Source: Isotricha intestinalis
Taxonomy: Eukaryota > Ciliophora > Litostomatea > Vestibuliferida > Isotrichidae
NCBI GenBank assembly: GCA_023807065.1
Contig: JAJJLU010000798.1
Location: 1 to 18,422 of the forward strand
Direction of reading: 5' to 3'
Length of the DNA stretch: 18,422 nt
Positions 9,176-18,390 of the stretch are shown piece after piece (the stretch's first letter is position 1; every line of letters starts with the position of its first letter). Under the pieces are notes generated by a model that did not search any database, was not told the origin of the DNA, and was given only the letters and a program-made list of their open reading frames with translations. The translations under genes were made by a program, and so were the position numbers.

Positions 9176-9196
9176 ATTATTAACCTTTTTAATAAT
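9176..9196. other. Perfect 8-bp A/T hairpin after a G-rich patch
   Basis: ATTATTAA (9176-9183) pairs with TTAATAAT (9189-9196) around a five-base CCTTT loop. Just upstream is the most G-rich noncoding patch of the window (9120-9165), with a perfect C-box-like GTGATGA at 9131-9137. No matching D box (CTGA) follows. It could be part of a 3' UTR, an RNA gene or chance. Confidence 0.3.
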
Positions 9197-9258
9197 TAGA
9201 GATAATTAATAATATCTTATTCATTATTTTTTAAATAAAATAAAAAAATTATTGAAAT

Positions 9259-9471
9259 ATGGCTTATCAAAGAATAATTTATCTCAATAAAAGTAATTTT
9301 TTAAAAATTATTAAAAAATTGATTTTTTTGCCCAGTCTTTTAGAAAGTTTTGAACTATGTTTGATTATTTTCATATTTTATTTTACTTTTAATGTTATAT
9401 TCTACATTATATCTATTTATAATGTAATACAATTAATTTTTTTAAATAAGTATATTTATCTATTATCCTAA
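9259..9471 (+). CDS. Possible small hydrophobic ORF, doubtful
   Basis: This 70-codon ATG-to-TAA frame would encode a protein with a polar N-terminus and two hydrophobic stretches (about 19-29, then 33-57). No family is recognised. In DNA this rich in A and T, frames of this length rich in Ile, Phe, Leu and Tyr arise by chance, so it may well be spurious. It lies alone in the 976-base gap between the WD40 and otubain genes. Confidence 0.15.
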   Translation: MAYQRIIYLNKSNFLKIIKKLIFLPSLLESFELCLIIFIFYFTFNVIFYIISIYNVIQLIFLNKYIYLLS

Positions 9472-9997
9472 ATATTCAAAAGAATTAACATAAAAAATAT
9501 TAAAGAGATATTCTAATTCCTTAATTGATGCGTAAACTGATTTGACTCTTTTTATAATTTTTAAAAATATATAAATAAACTCAAAAGAATATCAAATAAT
9601 AAGTCAGATATCCATAATACAATTTAGTCAATGAGATTTTTTTATAAAAATTTATTTCATTTTTCGAAAATTTTTATTCAATAAATACAAAAGAATAATT
9701 CATTAATATTCTCAAATATTAGAAAAATATCTTTAAAAGTCAAAATTAAAAGTCTATATTACTTAATTAGATTATAATTAATTATTGAAAAGAATAAAAA
9801 ATCTAATTTAATAAATAAATTTATTAAGATTAAAGGTTATATTAAAAATATATAAATTTTTTTAGTAATTTATATAATAAAGAAATTAATAAACCTCCTA
9901 AATATTAATTAATTCTATTTTGATCATTTTTTCAAATAAAAAATAGTAATTTCATTTACAATTAAAAAAATTAATAAAAATTGAATATTCAAAATAA

Positions 9998-12166
9998 ATG
10001 AATAAAAGGAAAAGAAGATTTTCTTTTGAAAATGAATTTTCAGCACCAGATTTTGATGTTCATCTAATGAAGAATTTAACATTTACATCAATAAATATAA
10101 AAGATATAGAAAAAGAAATTGAAAAATTAATTGAAAAAAAACCAAGTAACACAATTATAGAAAATAATTTAAGAAAAACAATAAAAAAAGAAAATTTAAA
10201 TTTTGATAATTTCGATCTTTTACAATCATTTTCAACAAACGAATTATTAAATTCATGTCTACCAACAGAAGAAAGTGATATAGAATACCTTAGAGTAAGA
10301 AAATTAAAGATTCCAGATGATAAATTATTTAAAGAAAAAATAATTGAAAAATTTTCAAATGATTTGTACAAAAAATTAATGAATCATATTTTAGGATTAT
10401 CTGTAAATTTAAACAAAGAAACTGATTTTACAACTGTTGGTCCATTTACAGAAATTGAATATTTAATTGAAAAAGCTTTTAATTTTGACATTAAATTAGA
10501 AAAAGAAATTAAAAAACAACAAAAAAAATTTGAAAATATTCAATATTATAGGAAAATTAAAGGAGATGGGAATTGCTTTTATAGATGTGTTCTTTTTCAA
10601 ATATTTGAAAATATTATTTTAAATAATAAAATAAATATTTTAAAAGGATTTATTTATGAAATTGATCAATGCTATCAGGATAAACTTTGTGAAGGAAAAT
10701 TAATGATTGATTCAACAAATAAAATAAAGAAAGATTTAGTTATTGAAATTTTAATTGTAATTTATTTAACATTAAAAGAAAAAAAAGTTGAAGTAGCTTA
10801 TAAAATTTTTATTTATTCAATTCATTCATGTAAAACTTTTGATTTAGGATTAGTTTGGTATTATAGATATACATTATTTAAATATATATCAGAAAATAAA
10901 AATAAATGTTATTCATCATCATTTAATATTTTAATTGGAAATTTATTACCAGAAGAATATGAAAAAGATGGAAAATTTTTATATGAAGATTTTTTTAATA
11001 AATATTTATATAAATTATATTCAGATGCTGAAAAAATTGTCATTTATTTGACTCCATATATTTTTGGAGTTAATTTAAATATTTTTGTTTTTGAATATGA
11101 TAAAGAATTTTTCACTTATGAAGGGAAATCTAATTTTAATTTCAATTTTGAAATTACTGTTTTATATAAAAAAGCACATTATGAATTATTATATTTAAAA
11201 GATTATTATCTAAAATTTAAAAAATATTTAGAAATTTATTCAAATATACAACCTTTTGTAAGTATTATTAAAAAACAACCAAAAACTGAAAAAATTAATA
11301 TTCAGTTAAAACCTCAAAATAATAATTTAAATATATCTAAATCAATGATTACTGAACCAAATACTTCACAAAAAAAAAAAGAGAAATTTAATTTAGTAAA
11401 TAAAGACAATAATATTGATGAAGAAGATAATAATAATAATGGCATTATCATTGATGATAATATAATGATGAAAAATAAAAGTATTATGATGAATCAAATA
11501 AATCTTTATAAAAACGAAATTTTAAAAGAAAATATGAATAATGGTAATAATAACTTATACAATAATAAAACATCTAAAGTTGTAAAAGAAGAAAATAATA
11601 ATAATATAAATAACAATTTAGAGTGGAGCAATAAATCCACAAAAAAAGATTCTGACGAATCTAATACAAAAAGTAACATAAATCCTATAATGGCTAAAAA
11701 ATGTAATAAATGTGGTTTTTCTAGTAATATCTTAAATGACATTGATAATAAAATGGAATTATGTGAAAAATGTCTTAAAGAATTATTAAGAGATTATTGT
11801 CTTTCAGAATATTTTGTATATGTTCAAACTCTCAACAAAGGGAATAAATTTGATTTATCTAAAATAACCTTAACTTATAAAGGTATAGATTATACATTTG
11901 ATTATATCTTTAAATTAATAATAAAATATTTTCCTTCTTTTACTAAAAAAAAATTTGAAAATGAAATAAAATCTTCCATTTGTATTTATAATATGGAAGA
12001 TATTTCCCAAAATAAACAAAAAATAATGTTAAGTTGTGGGTGTTATATATGCAATGAATGCTCAAAAGAATTATTAAATTCAGATAATGAAGACTTCGTT
12101 TGTCCTTATTGTCAATTAGAAACTCAAAAAGAATATATAATTCAATGTCAAAAAATAAATCAATAA
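9998..12166 (+). CDS. Otubain-type deubiquitinase fused to C-terminal zinc fingers
   Basis: This 722-residue frame has an in-frame TAA directly before the ATG. Residues about 165-405 match the otubain (peptidase C65) family, cysteine proteases that remove ubiquitin. GDGNCFYRC at 189-197 holds the nucleophile C193 with D190 three residues before. The segment LYEDFFNKYLYKLYSDAEKI and the strand NIFVFEYD fit the family core. AHYELLY at 393-399 supplies the catalytic His (H394), with Glu396 at the position where OTUB1 has Asp and OTUB2 has Asn. A low-complexity Asn/Lys linker (about 430-560) leads to two cysteine clusters. The first is C569-x2-C572...C589-x2-C592. The second is C680-x-C682-x2-C685-x2-C688-x13-C702-x2-C705, which resembles the second half of a RING finger with Cys for the usual His. 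Known otubains are about 230-270 residues without such fingers, so this is an extended fusion. The enzyme call is confident; the ligase-like role is only inferred. Confidence 0.88.
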   Translation: MNKRKRRFSFENEFSAPDFDVHLMKNLTFTSINIKDIEKEIEKLIEKKPSNTIIENNLRKTIKKENLNFDNFDLLQSFSTNELLNSCLPTEESDIEYLRVRKLKIPDDKLFKEKIIEKFSNDLYKKLMNHILGLSVNLNKETDFTTVGPFTEIEYLIEKAFNFDIKLEKEIKKQQKKFENIQYYRKIKGDGNCFYRCVLFQIFENIILNNKINILKGFIYEIDQCYQDKLCEGKLMIDSTNKIKKDLVIEILIVIYLTLKEKKVEVAYKIFIYSIHSCKTFDLGLVWYYRYTLFKYISENKNKCYSSSFNILIGNLLPEEYEKDGKFLYEDFFNKYLYKLYSDAEKIVIYLTPYIFGVNLNIFVFEYDKEFFTYEGKSNFNFNFEITVLYKKAHYELLYLKDYYLKFKKYLEIYSNIQPFVSIIKKQPKTEKINIQLKPQNNNLNISKSMITEPNTSQKKKEKFNLVNKDNNIDEEDNNNNGIIIDDNIMMKNKSIMMNQINLYKNEILKENMNNGNNNLYNNKTSKVVKEENNNNINNNLEWSNKSTKKDSDESNTKSNINPIMAKKCNKCGFSSNILNDIDNKMELCEKCLKELLRDYCLSEYFVYVQTLNKGNKFDLSKITLTYKGIDYTFDYIFKLIIKYFPSFTKKKFENEIKSSICIYNMEDISQNKQKIMLSCGCYICNECSKELLNSDNEDFVCPYCQLETQKEYIIQCQKINQ

Positions 12167-13405
12167 TTCTTATTTTCTATTTATAATATTATTTTAAGCC
12201 AATTTTTAATTTACATTTAATAAAAATTAAACCAATAATTAAAATAATTTTACAAACTATTGTTATATATGTGTTAAATAATAAAAAGATTATAGAATAT
12301 ATCATCTTTCAATAAAAACAAAAATCAAATGAAACGTAAATAATATAGAATGTCATTTTTTCATTGAGAGCATTTATAAATATGTGATTTCTCATTATAT
12401 AATAATAGACATTTAACTCCTTGTATACCAATACATATTGACAATATTTTCAAATTTTTTTGAATTAAACATTCTTATTAAATAATGTAGTAAAAAAATA
12501 ATGTAGGATATAAAATAAATTAAGAATATTATAAATAATCAACATTTGATTATTACAATTAAAACAAATCTGAAAAGAATGATGAATTTTTAGAAATTGA
12601 AATAAATTTAATTAATCAGCAAAAATAATGATGATTTCTAAATGATTATAATAAAAATATTGTGAAATGTATATTAGGTTTATTTCTTAATAAATATTAA
12701 TTGAATACTTTTTTGTTTTCCAATCAATTGCCTATTTAATGTAAAAAGAAAAAAAAAAGAAATTATAGATATAATGTTTTTTAAAAAAATAAAGCATCTT
12801 TATGATAAAATTTATTATGAATATGAAGAATATTATTTTTTTTAATCAAATTATATTATTTCAATTTTTATTATAGTAGATTTATTAAATTATAAATATT
12901 AAAATCATTAGATATTTTATATATTTAACTTAATGATTAAGTAATTCAATTCAATATTTTATTTTTTTATGATAATCTTTTATGGTTGGAGTGGATCCGA
13001 AATTTTAATTAAGAAATAAAAAATTATTGGTGAAAAAAAATATTCTCAAGAGTAATAATTTTAATTTTGAAATCAGTTTATCATAATTTTTTTTAAATCT
13101 TTAATTAAATTAAATGGTATTTATATGAATTTTTTAATTATAAAATAATATGATTCATTATTTAAGATGTCTTTTAATTAATAATTAAATGAATTTTCCA
13201 TTATTTCTTTTTTTAATCTTTTTAATTCTAAAGTTAATATATATCATATATTAAATCTTGAATAAAAATTAGTTAAATTATTAATTTCTTTGATATAAAT
13301 GAGAAAAACAACTTTAATTTTTTTATATTTAAGATTATATTTTTAAAAAAATTTATTTTATGTTATTACTGAGTTTTTTGATGAAATTAATTAAACATTT
13401 TTTTA
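12167..13405. other. Longest intergenic gap (1,239 bases), no supported gene
   Basis: It separates the otubain gene from the next plus-strand gene and includes that gene's promoter. No frame is open for long. A plus-strand frame from 12792 reads protein-like for about 200 codons, but is broken by about 15 TAA, one TAG and one TGA, close to expectation for A/T-rich DNA. A small G-rich island (TGGTTGGAGTGGATCCG near 12983-12999) stands out. It does not fold into a tRNA on either strand. Confidence 0.5.
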
Positions 13406-14977
13406 ATGGATAACTTTGGAAATATTATAACTTCTTTAGATATCTTCTCATTAAAAACCCATTTCACAATAAATGAAAAAGGAGACACTCGTTATAAAAA
13501 TTTTTACGGTGGCATTTTATCTCTCATTTTTTTCTTCATATCTTTAATTTTCATTCATTATTTTATTTTTAGACTTTTAGGACAGAAAGATTTAAATGTA
13601 ATGTATTCAGTTGAAAATGATAAATTTTTAAGTATTTCTTATTCATATAAATTACCTTTTATGGTAAGACTTAGTGATAATCATAGAATTCCTTTAAACA
13701 AAGATAAATTATATAATATTACTCTAAAAGTTTTTTATAATGTTTATAATGAAACTTTAGATGATTATACAATAAATGAATTTGATGAAATTATTTTAGA
13801 AGAATGTAATATAAATAAACATTTTGGTGAATATAAAAAATACTTTGAAGATATTAAAAATATAAATTCTTTTTATTGTCCTTTAGAAAGAAATTCAAAT
13901 CAAATCTTATATGGTGCTTATGGTGAAAATGCTAATTTTTCTTTTTATTATTATTACTTTTCAAAATGTTCAAATAATAATTGTTATATTGAAGAAGAAA
14001 TAAAAAATATTTTATCAGAATCATATTTAGATCTTATATTTGTAGATTATTCAATAAATAATTTAAATTCAAAAGAACCAAAAAAATTAATAGTAAGATC
14101 AGAAAGATTTTTAATATCATCTACAATATATAAAAGAATATGGTTATATTTTAAGCAAGTTAAATATATAAATGATAATGGATATATTTTGACAAAAAAA
14201 AATGAAGAAAAATTTCATCAATTCCATTCTTTAAGATTTGATTCTGATTATAGAGATATTGAGCATTCTGATGAACCATCTACTTTTTTAACAATGTGTA
14301 TTGCAAATTCAGGTGAAGTTTCAGTATTTAATAGAAAAAATTTAAAATTTCAAGATTATTTAGCTAATATTTGTGGGGTTATTAAAACTCTTAAAGTTCT
14401 TTTTGGAATATTAAATTATCATTTTGCTAAAAATACTTATTTAATTAGAATAATAAAAGATTTTTTAATTGAAAATAGTTTAGAAAAAAAAAGTATTAAT
14501 AGAAAATCAGTAGGTTTTGATTTTATTTCTTTAAATAATTCAGATATAAATATGATTAAAAAATCATCAGGTTTAAATAGTTCAAATTTAAAAAAGAAAT
14601 TAGAAGAAAAAGAATTAATTGAAAAAAAATTCAAATGTAAATTCTTACCTATTAGAATGATATTTAGGAAGCAAAGTGAAGTTGAAACTATTGAAAAATT
14701 AATTAAAACTATAAATAATAGATTAAATATAATAGGTATTTTAAATAAATTAGAAATTATTGAAAATTTAAAGAAAGATAATCAAAATATTCAAAGTTAT
14801 TTATTAAATAATTCTAATTATTTTCATAATATAGAATGGAAAGATAAAGAAACAAATGCAAGTTTTTATAGTAAAAAATATAATAATTATATGTCTTTTG
14901 AAGAAAGAAAAATAAAATCTCCGAATCTCAAAGCTAATAAAAATAAATTAGCAAGTAAATTTTTCACACCTAAATAA
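13406..14977 (+). CDS. Two-membrane-segment protein of ciliate type
   Basis: A 523-residue frame ends in TAA, with an in-frame TAA six codons before the ATG. A strong membrane helix lies at about 35-57 (GGILSLIFFFISLIFIHYFI), preceded by a conserved-looking short cytosolic start. A weaker hydrophobic segment is at about 316-340 (DYLANICGVIKTLKVLFGIL). The 260 residues between would be lumenal or extracellular. They carry four cysteines (C133, C158, C188, C193) that could form disulfides and NxS/T sites at N104, N115 and N178. The C-terminal 180 residues are basic and polar, presumably cytosolic. Proteins with this layout are abundant in ciliates as uncharacterised transmembrane proteins. The topology, with GG before the first helix, also recalls the Erv41/Erv46 cargo-receptor family of the ER-Golgi, but the similarity is too weak to name it so. 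Confidence 0.8.
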   Translation: MDNFGNIITSLDIFSLKTHFTINEKGDTRYKNFYGGILSLIFFFISLIFIHYFIFRLLGQKDLNVMYSVENDKFLSISYSYKLPFMVRLSDNHRIPLNKDKLYNITLKVFYNVYNETLDDYTINEFDEIILEECNINKHFGEYKKYFEDIKNINSFYCPLERNSNQILYGAYGENANFSFYYYYFSKCSNNNCYIEEEIKNILSESYLDLIFVDYSINNLNSKEPKKLIVRSERFLISSTIYKRIWLYFKQVKYINDNGYILTKKNEEKFHQFHSLRFDSDYRDIEHSDEPSTFLTMCIANSGEVSVFNRKNLKFQDYLANICGVIKTLKVLFGILNYHFAKNTYLIRIIKDFLIENSLEKKSINRKSVGFDFISLNNSDINMIKKSSGLNSSNLKKKLEEKELIEKKFKCKFLPIRMIFRKQSEVETIEKLIKTINNRLNIIGILNKLEIIENLKKDNQNIQSYLLNNSNYFHNIEWKDKETNASFYSKKYNNYMSFEERKIKSPNLKANKNKLASKFFTPK

Positions 14978-15301
14978 GTAATTGAGGAAATATCTTTTGA
15001 TTAATTGTTTAAACATTTTTTTTAAATTAGATAATAATTTGAGTTTTAAATTAATAATTTATAAATCAAAAATATTATAAAATAAACCTTGTTAAAAATC
15101 AAAGAAAATATCTTTTTTTTATTTTAAAAAAAATGAAAATAAAAAGGAGAATAAAAGGAATTTTTGAAAAGATTAAGATTAAAAAACAGTGTATTAAAAA
15201 GTTATAATAATTATATGAAAATAAATAATTAATTTTAGATAAAATGTATTGTAAAATATATTTTATTTTAATAAATAAAAATAATAAATATACAAAATAA
15301 A
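14978..15301. other. Convergent intergenic gap of 324 bases
   Basis: The plus-strand membrane-protein gene and the minus-strand coiled-coil gene end towards each other here, so this is the 3' flank of both and needs no promoter. It is A/T-rich throughout, with homopolymer runs. I see no structured element. Confidence 0.55.
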
Positions 15302-18232
15302 TTATTCTTCTGAAAAATTATTACTTGTTAATGTTATATCATTATTTTTTGCTTTTTCCATTAATTGTTTAACATCATTATTTAATTTTTTTGCAATTTT
15401 AATACTATGCATTCCATTATTATAACTATTTAAACTTTGATTAACTATATTTTGAAGATTTTTAATCTTTTTATCTTTAACTAAAATAATCTTATTAAAT
15501 TCCATTTTCATTGTGTCAATTTGTTCTTTTTTACTATCATTTTCCATTATTAAAGTCTTCATTTTATTTTGTAATTTTTGAATATTTTCTTTTAATTCAT
15601 TATTATCATTTAAACTTAAATTTAATTTACTTTTATATAATTCATCTTGAGTTTGAACTTTAATAATTTGAATATCACTTATATAAATTTGTTTTAAATT
15701 ATTTAATTCAGTTTTTAAAGTAAAAATTTTACTTTGATATTGTTTTTTTAATTTATTTAATCTTAATAAACTTTGTGATACAGCATTATTTAATTTTTTA
15801 ATTAATTCTTTATTTTCTCTTTTTAAATTATCAATTTCATTTTGTTTTGATTCAATATTATTATTTTTTATTTCACTTAAATTTTTATAATTTTTTAACT
15901 CATTTTCTAATTCAGATATTTTAAATTGTAAATCATTAATTAATAAACTTGTTTTATTTTTATTTTCTTGTAAATTTTTATTTTCTCTTTCTAATTTCCC
16001 ATTTAATCTAAATTGTTCTGTTAAATGTTTTTCAAATTTTTTTTCAATTTCTTTTAATTGATTATTTTTATTTTTTTCAAAAGTTTTAATAGCATCAAAA
16101 ATTTGTTCAATTATTTCTTTATTTTTATTTTGTAATTGGATTTTATTTTTATTATAATCTTGTTTAATTAAAGATAATTCATTTTTTAAGAAAGAAATAT
16201 TAGAAGTTAATTTTTGTTTATTCATATTAAAATAAATAATCATATTTCTTTGAGAATCTAATAATTCATTTTGATTTTGGATTTTATTTTCTAATTCTTT
16301 ATTTGTTAATACTAAATTATTAATTTGATTTTTAAACATTAAACTATTATCTTTTTCTTTTTGATAATTAATTTCATAATCATTTATTATATTTTTTTCT
16401 TTTAAAGATTTAATTTGAGATAATAATTTATTTTTTTCTTCTAATGAAGTAGAAACATCTATTTCTTTATATTTTAATTCATTTTGATATTTTTGTAATT
16501 CAATATCTTTTGATTTTGATTCAAGAGTTAATTTAGAAACTTGATTAATTAATTCTTCATTTTTTAATATTAAATCATTAATTTGATTTTCTTTTTGATT
16601 TATTTTATTTTTTAAATCTGAATTTTCTTTTTCTGCTTTGATTAAATTATTTTTAATATTTTCAGTTAAAAAATCATATTCTACTTTTTTTTCATTGTCT
16701 ATTTTATTTAATTTACTTTTATATTCTTCTTCAAAAGAATTCTTTTTTTCTTCAAATTCTTTTTGATATTTATTTTTATATTGATTAATAATTTCACTTA
16801 TTTTATTTTCATGTTCTGTTATTCGAATATATTCTTTTTCAAAGTTTTTTAATAATTCATCTCTTGATTTCAATTTTTCAATTTCATTATTTTTTAATTC
16901 AATTTCATTTTGATGTTCTTTATACATTAAATCTAATTGATTTTTATTTTTTTCTTCTAAACCTATAATAACAGTTTCATAATCATTTTGTTCTTTTTTT
17001 AATTTCTTTTCCCATTCATTTGATAATAATTTAACTTTATCTTGCATATCATTTATTGTTGAATTAAAATTTTTTTGATTTAATTGTAATTTATCTTTTG
17101 TTTCTTTTAATTCTTTTTCTAAATTTTCATTTATAATCTTTAATTCTTTTATTTTTTTTTGTTCATTTTCTATTTGTTCTTTTAAATTTTTTTCAAAAGA
17201 ATTTACTTTTATATTTGTTGAATCATCATTATTAAAAGAAGAATATTTTTCTAACATTTCTTTTCTTTCTTTTTCATAATGTTCTATTATACTTTGTAAA
17301 GATTTATTTTCTTCTAAATATTTTTTATATTTTAAACTTGCATCAAAATATTGAGTTTGTAAATCAGAAAATTTTATTTTTAAATCTTCAAATTCTTGTG
17401 TTTTTTCTTTTAATTTATTTTCAGATGTATTTAAATCTATTTCAAGAACAGATATTATTTTTTGTAATCTATCCATTTCATTTTTTGTTTCTTCATTATC
17501 TGTTTTTAAAAAATTTAATTCTTCTTTACATTGAATAATATTTTCTTGTTGTTTTGAATTTTCTTCTTTTAAATTTAAAACTAATTTTTCATTTTCTTCT
17601 TTACTTTTTTGTAATTCTATTTCATAATTTCTTTGAACATTGTTTATTTGGTTTTGAATTAATTCATTTTTTTCTTTTTCTTTTTGAGCTTTTAATTCAC
17701 TTATTTCTTCTATAAAATTTTCAATCTGATTTTCTCTTTCATAAAATAAATTATCATTAACAATATTTTTAATAGTATTTAAATCTATTTTTTTTCCTCC
17801 TTGATTATTATAATTTTCAGAAATTTCTTCTAATTTAGATAAACAAATTTTAAAATTAGAATATAAATCATTAATATGTCTCTCATATGATTGTTTTAAA
17901 TTATTTATATAAATATCATTTGAATTATTACATGAATTTTTAACAGGGAAATTATTTGAAATTTCTTGAATTAAATCTTCTGGTTTTTTTGACATTGAGA
18001 TAAATTCTTTTGAAAGACTATTCAATGAATTTATTTGGATATTTGGATTTGGATTATAAATTCCTCCTCCTTTATACATTGTTAAATTAATTGAATCATT
18101 TCTTGATGATGGAAATCCTAATGATAATGCCTTTCTATATTGTTCAACTTTTGAATTTAAATTTTCAGTTTCATTTAATAATCTATTGGTGTTTACATTA
18201 TAATTTGGGTCTTTTTGGATAAAATATGACAT
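15302..18232 (-). CDS. Long coiled-coil protein, 976 residues
   Basis: A single open frame ends in TAA; an in-frame TGA seven codons before the ATG supports the start. The first 110 residues are not coiled coil: they contain a Gly/Pro/Asn-rich patch (KGGGIYNPNPN) and a motif-like KVEQYRKALSLGFPSS. From about 160 to 930 the sequence is continuous Glu/Lys/Asn/Leu coiled coil with heptad-like spacing and few prolines. The last 50 residues (VNQSLNSYNNGMHSIKIAKK and following) are less charged and look like a conserved tail. Such proteins in ciliates are often basal-body, centrosomal or cortical structural components, but no family can be assigned by eye because coiled coils all look alike. No membrane segment or signal peptide. 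It is the last gene before the telomere and is transcribed away from it. Confidence 0.85.
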   Translation of the reverse strand: MSYFIQKDPNYNVNTNRLLNETENLNSKVEQYRKALSLGFPSSRNDSINLTMYKGGGIYNPNPNIQINSLNSLSKEFISMSKKPEDLIQEISNNFPVKNSCNNSNDIYINNLKQSYERHINDLYSNFKICLSKLEEISENYNNQGGKKIDLNTIKNIVNDNLFYERENQIENFIEEISELKAQKEKEKNELIQNQINNVQRNYEIELQKSKEENEKLVLNLKEENSKQQENIIQCKEELNFLKTDNEETKNEMDRLQKIISVLEIDLNTSENKLKEKTQEFEDLKIKFSDLQTQYFDASLKYKKYLEENKSLQSIIEHYEKERKEMLEKYSSFNNDDSTNIKVNSFEKNLKEQIENEQKKIKELKIINENLEKELKETKDKLQLNQKNFNSTINDMQDKVKLLSNEWEKKLKKEQNDYETVIIGLEEKNKNQLDLMYKEHQNEIELKNNEIEKLKSRDELLKNFEKEYIRITEHENKISEIINQYKNKYQKEFEEKKNSFEEEYKSKLNKIDNEKKVEYDFLTENIKNNLIKAEKENSDLKNKINQKENQINDLILKNEELINQVSKLTLESKSKDIELQKYQNELKYKEIDVSTSLEEKNKLLSQIKSLKEKNIINDYEINYQKEKDNSLMFKNQINNLVLTNKELENKIQNQNELLDSQRNMIIYFNMNKQKLTSNISFLKNELSLIKQDYNKNKIQLQNKNKEIIEQIFDAIKTFEKNKNNQLKEIEKKFEKHLTEQFRLNGKLERENKNLQENKNKTSLLINDLQFKISELENELKNYKNLSEIKNNNIESKQNEIDNLKRENKELIKKLNNAVSQSLLRLNKLKKQYQSKIFTLKTELNNLKQIYISDIQIIKVQTQDELYKSKLNLSLNDNNELKENIQKLQNKMKTLIMENDSKKEQIDTMKMEFNKIILVKDKKIKNLQNIVNQSLNSYNNGMHSIKIAKKLNNDVKQLMEKAKNNDITLTSNNFSEE

Positions 18233-18390
18233 TTTAAATTTATATATAAATCATTTAATTTTTAATTATTTAAGATGAAAATTTGAAAATTTAAAATTTT
18301 AATTTATTTAAAAGTTTAAAATTAAATTTAAAAATCATTAAAAAAATTTGAAAAAAATATAAAAACATATGATTAAATGTCTAGGAAAAT
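18233..18390. promoter_or_regulatory. Subtelomeric promoter region of the coiled-coil gene
   Basis: Only 158 bases lie between the coiled-coil start codon and the first telomeric GGGG, so promoter and 5' leader must fit here. The DNA is A/T-rich with no recognisable box and no subtelomeric repeats. The call rests on position only. Confidence 0.5.

Larger units (their letters stand above)
9022..9997. other. Intergenic gap of 976 bases, two tandem plus-strand genes
   Basis: It holds the 3' flank of the WD40 gene and the promoter of the otubain gene. A locally G-rich patch lies at 9120-9165, followed by a perfect 8-bp hairpin at 9176-9196. A 70-codon hydrophobic ORF is at 9259-9471. From 9541 to 9984 one plus-strand frame contains only TAA and TAG stops and no TGA, but this is not enough for a gene call. 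Confidence 0.5.

Noticed and set aside
10060..10371. Minus-strand ORF of 103 codons inside the otubain gene
   Set aside because: It is an antisense shadow of a well-supported gene. The same applies to the minus frames at 11506-11742 and 14437-14634 and the plus frames at 902-1093, 3357-3668 and 17338-17538.
12980..13005. tRNA-like island (TTCGGATCC on the minus strand)
   Set aside because: No T-arm pairing, anticodon arm or acceptor stem can be formed around it.
12792..13345. Long plus-strand frame readable as protein if TAA/TAG meant Gln
   Set aside because: The number of TAA codons is about what A/T-rich random DNA gives, a TGA is also present, and the coding genes nearby clearly use TAA as stop.
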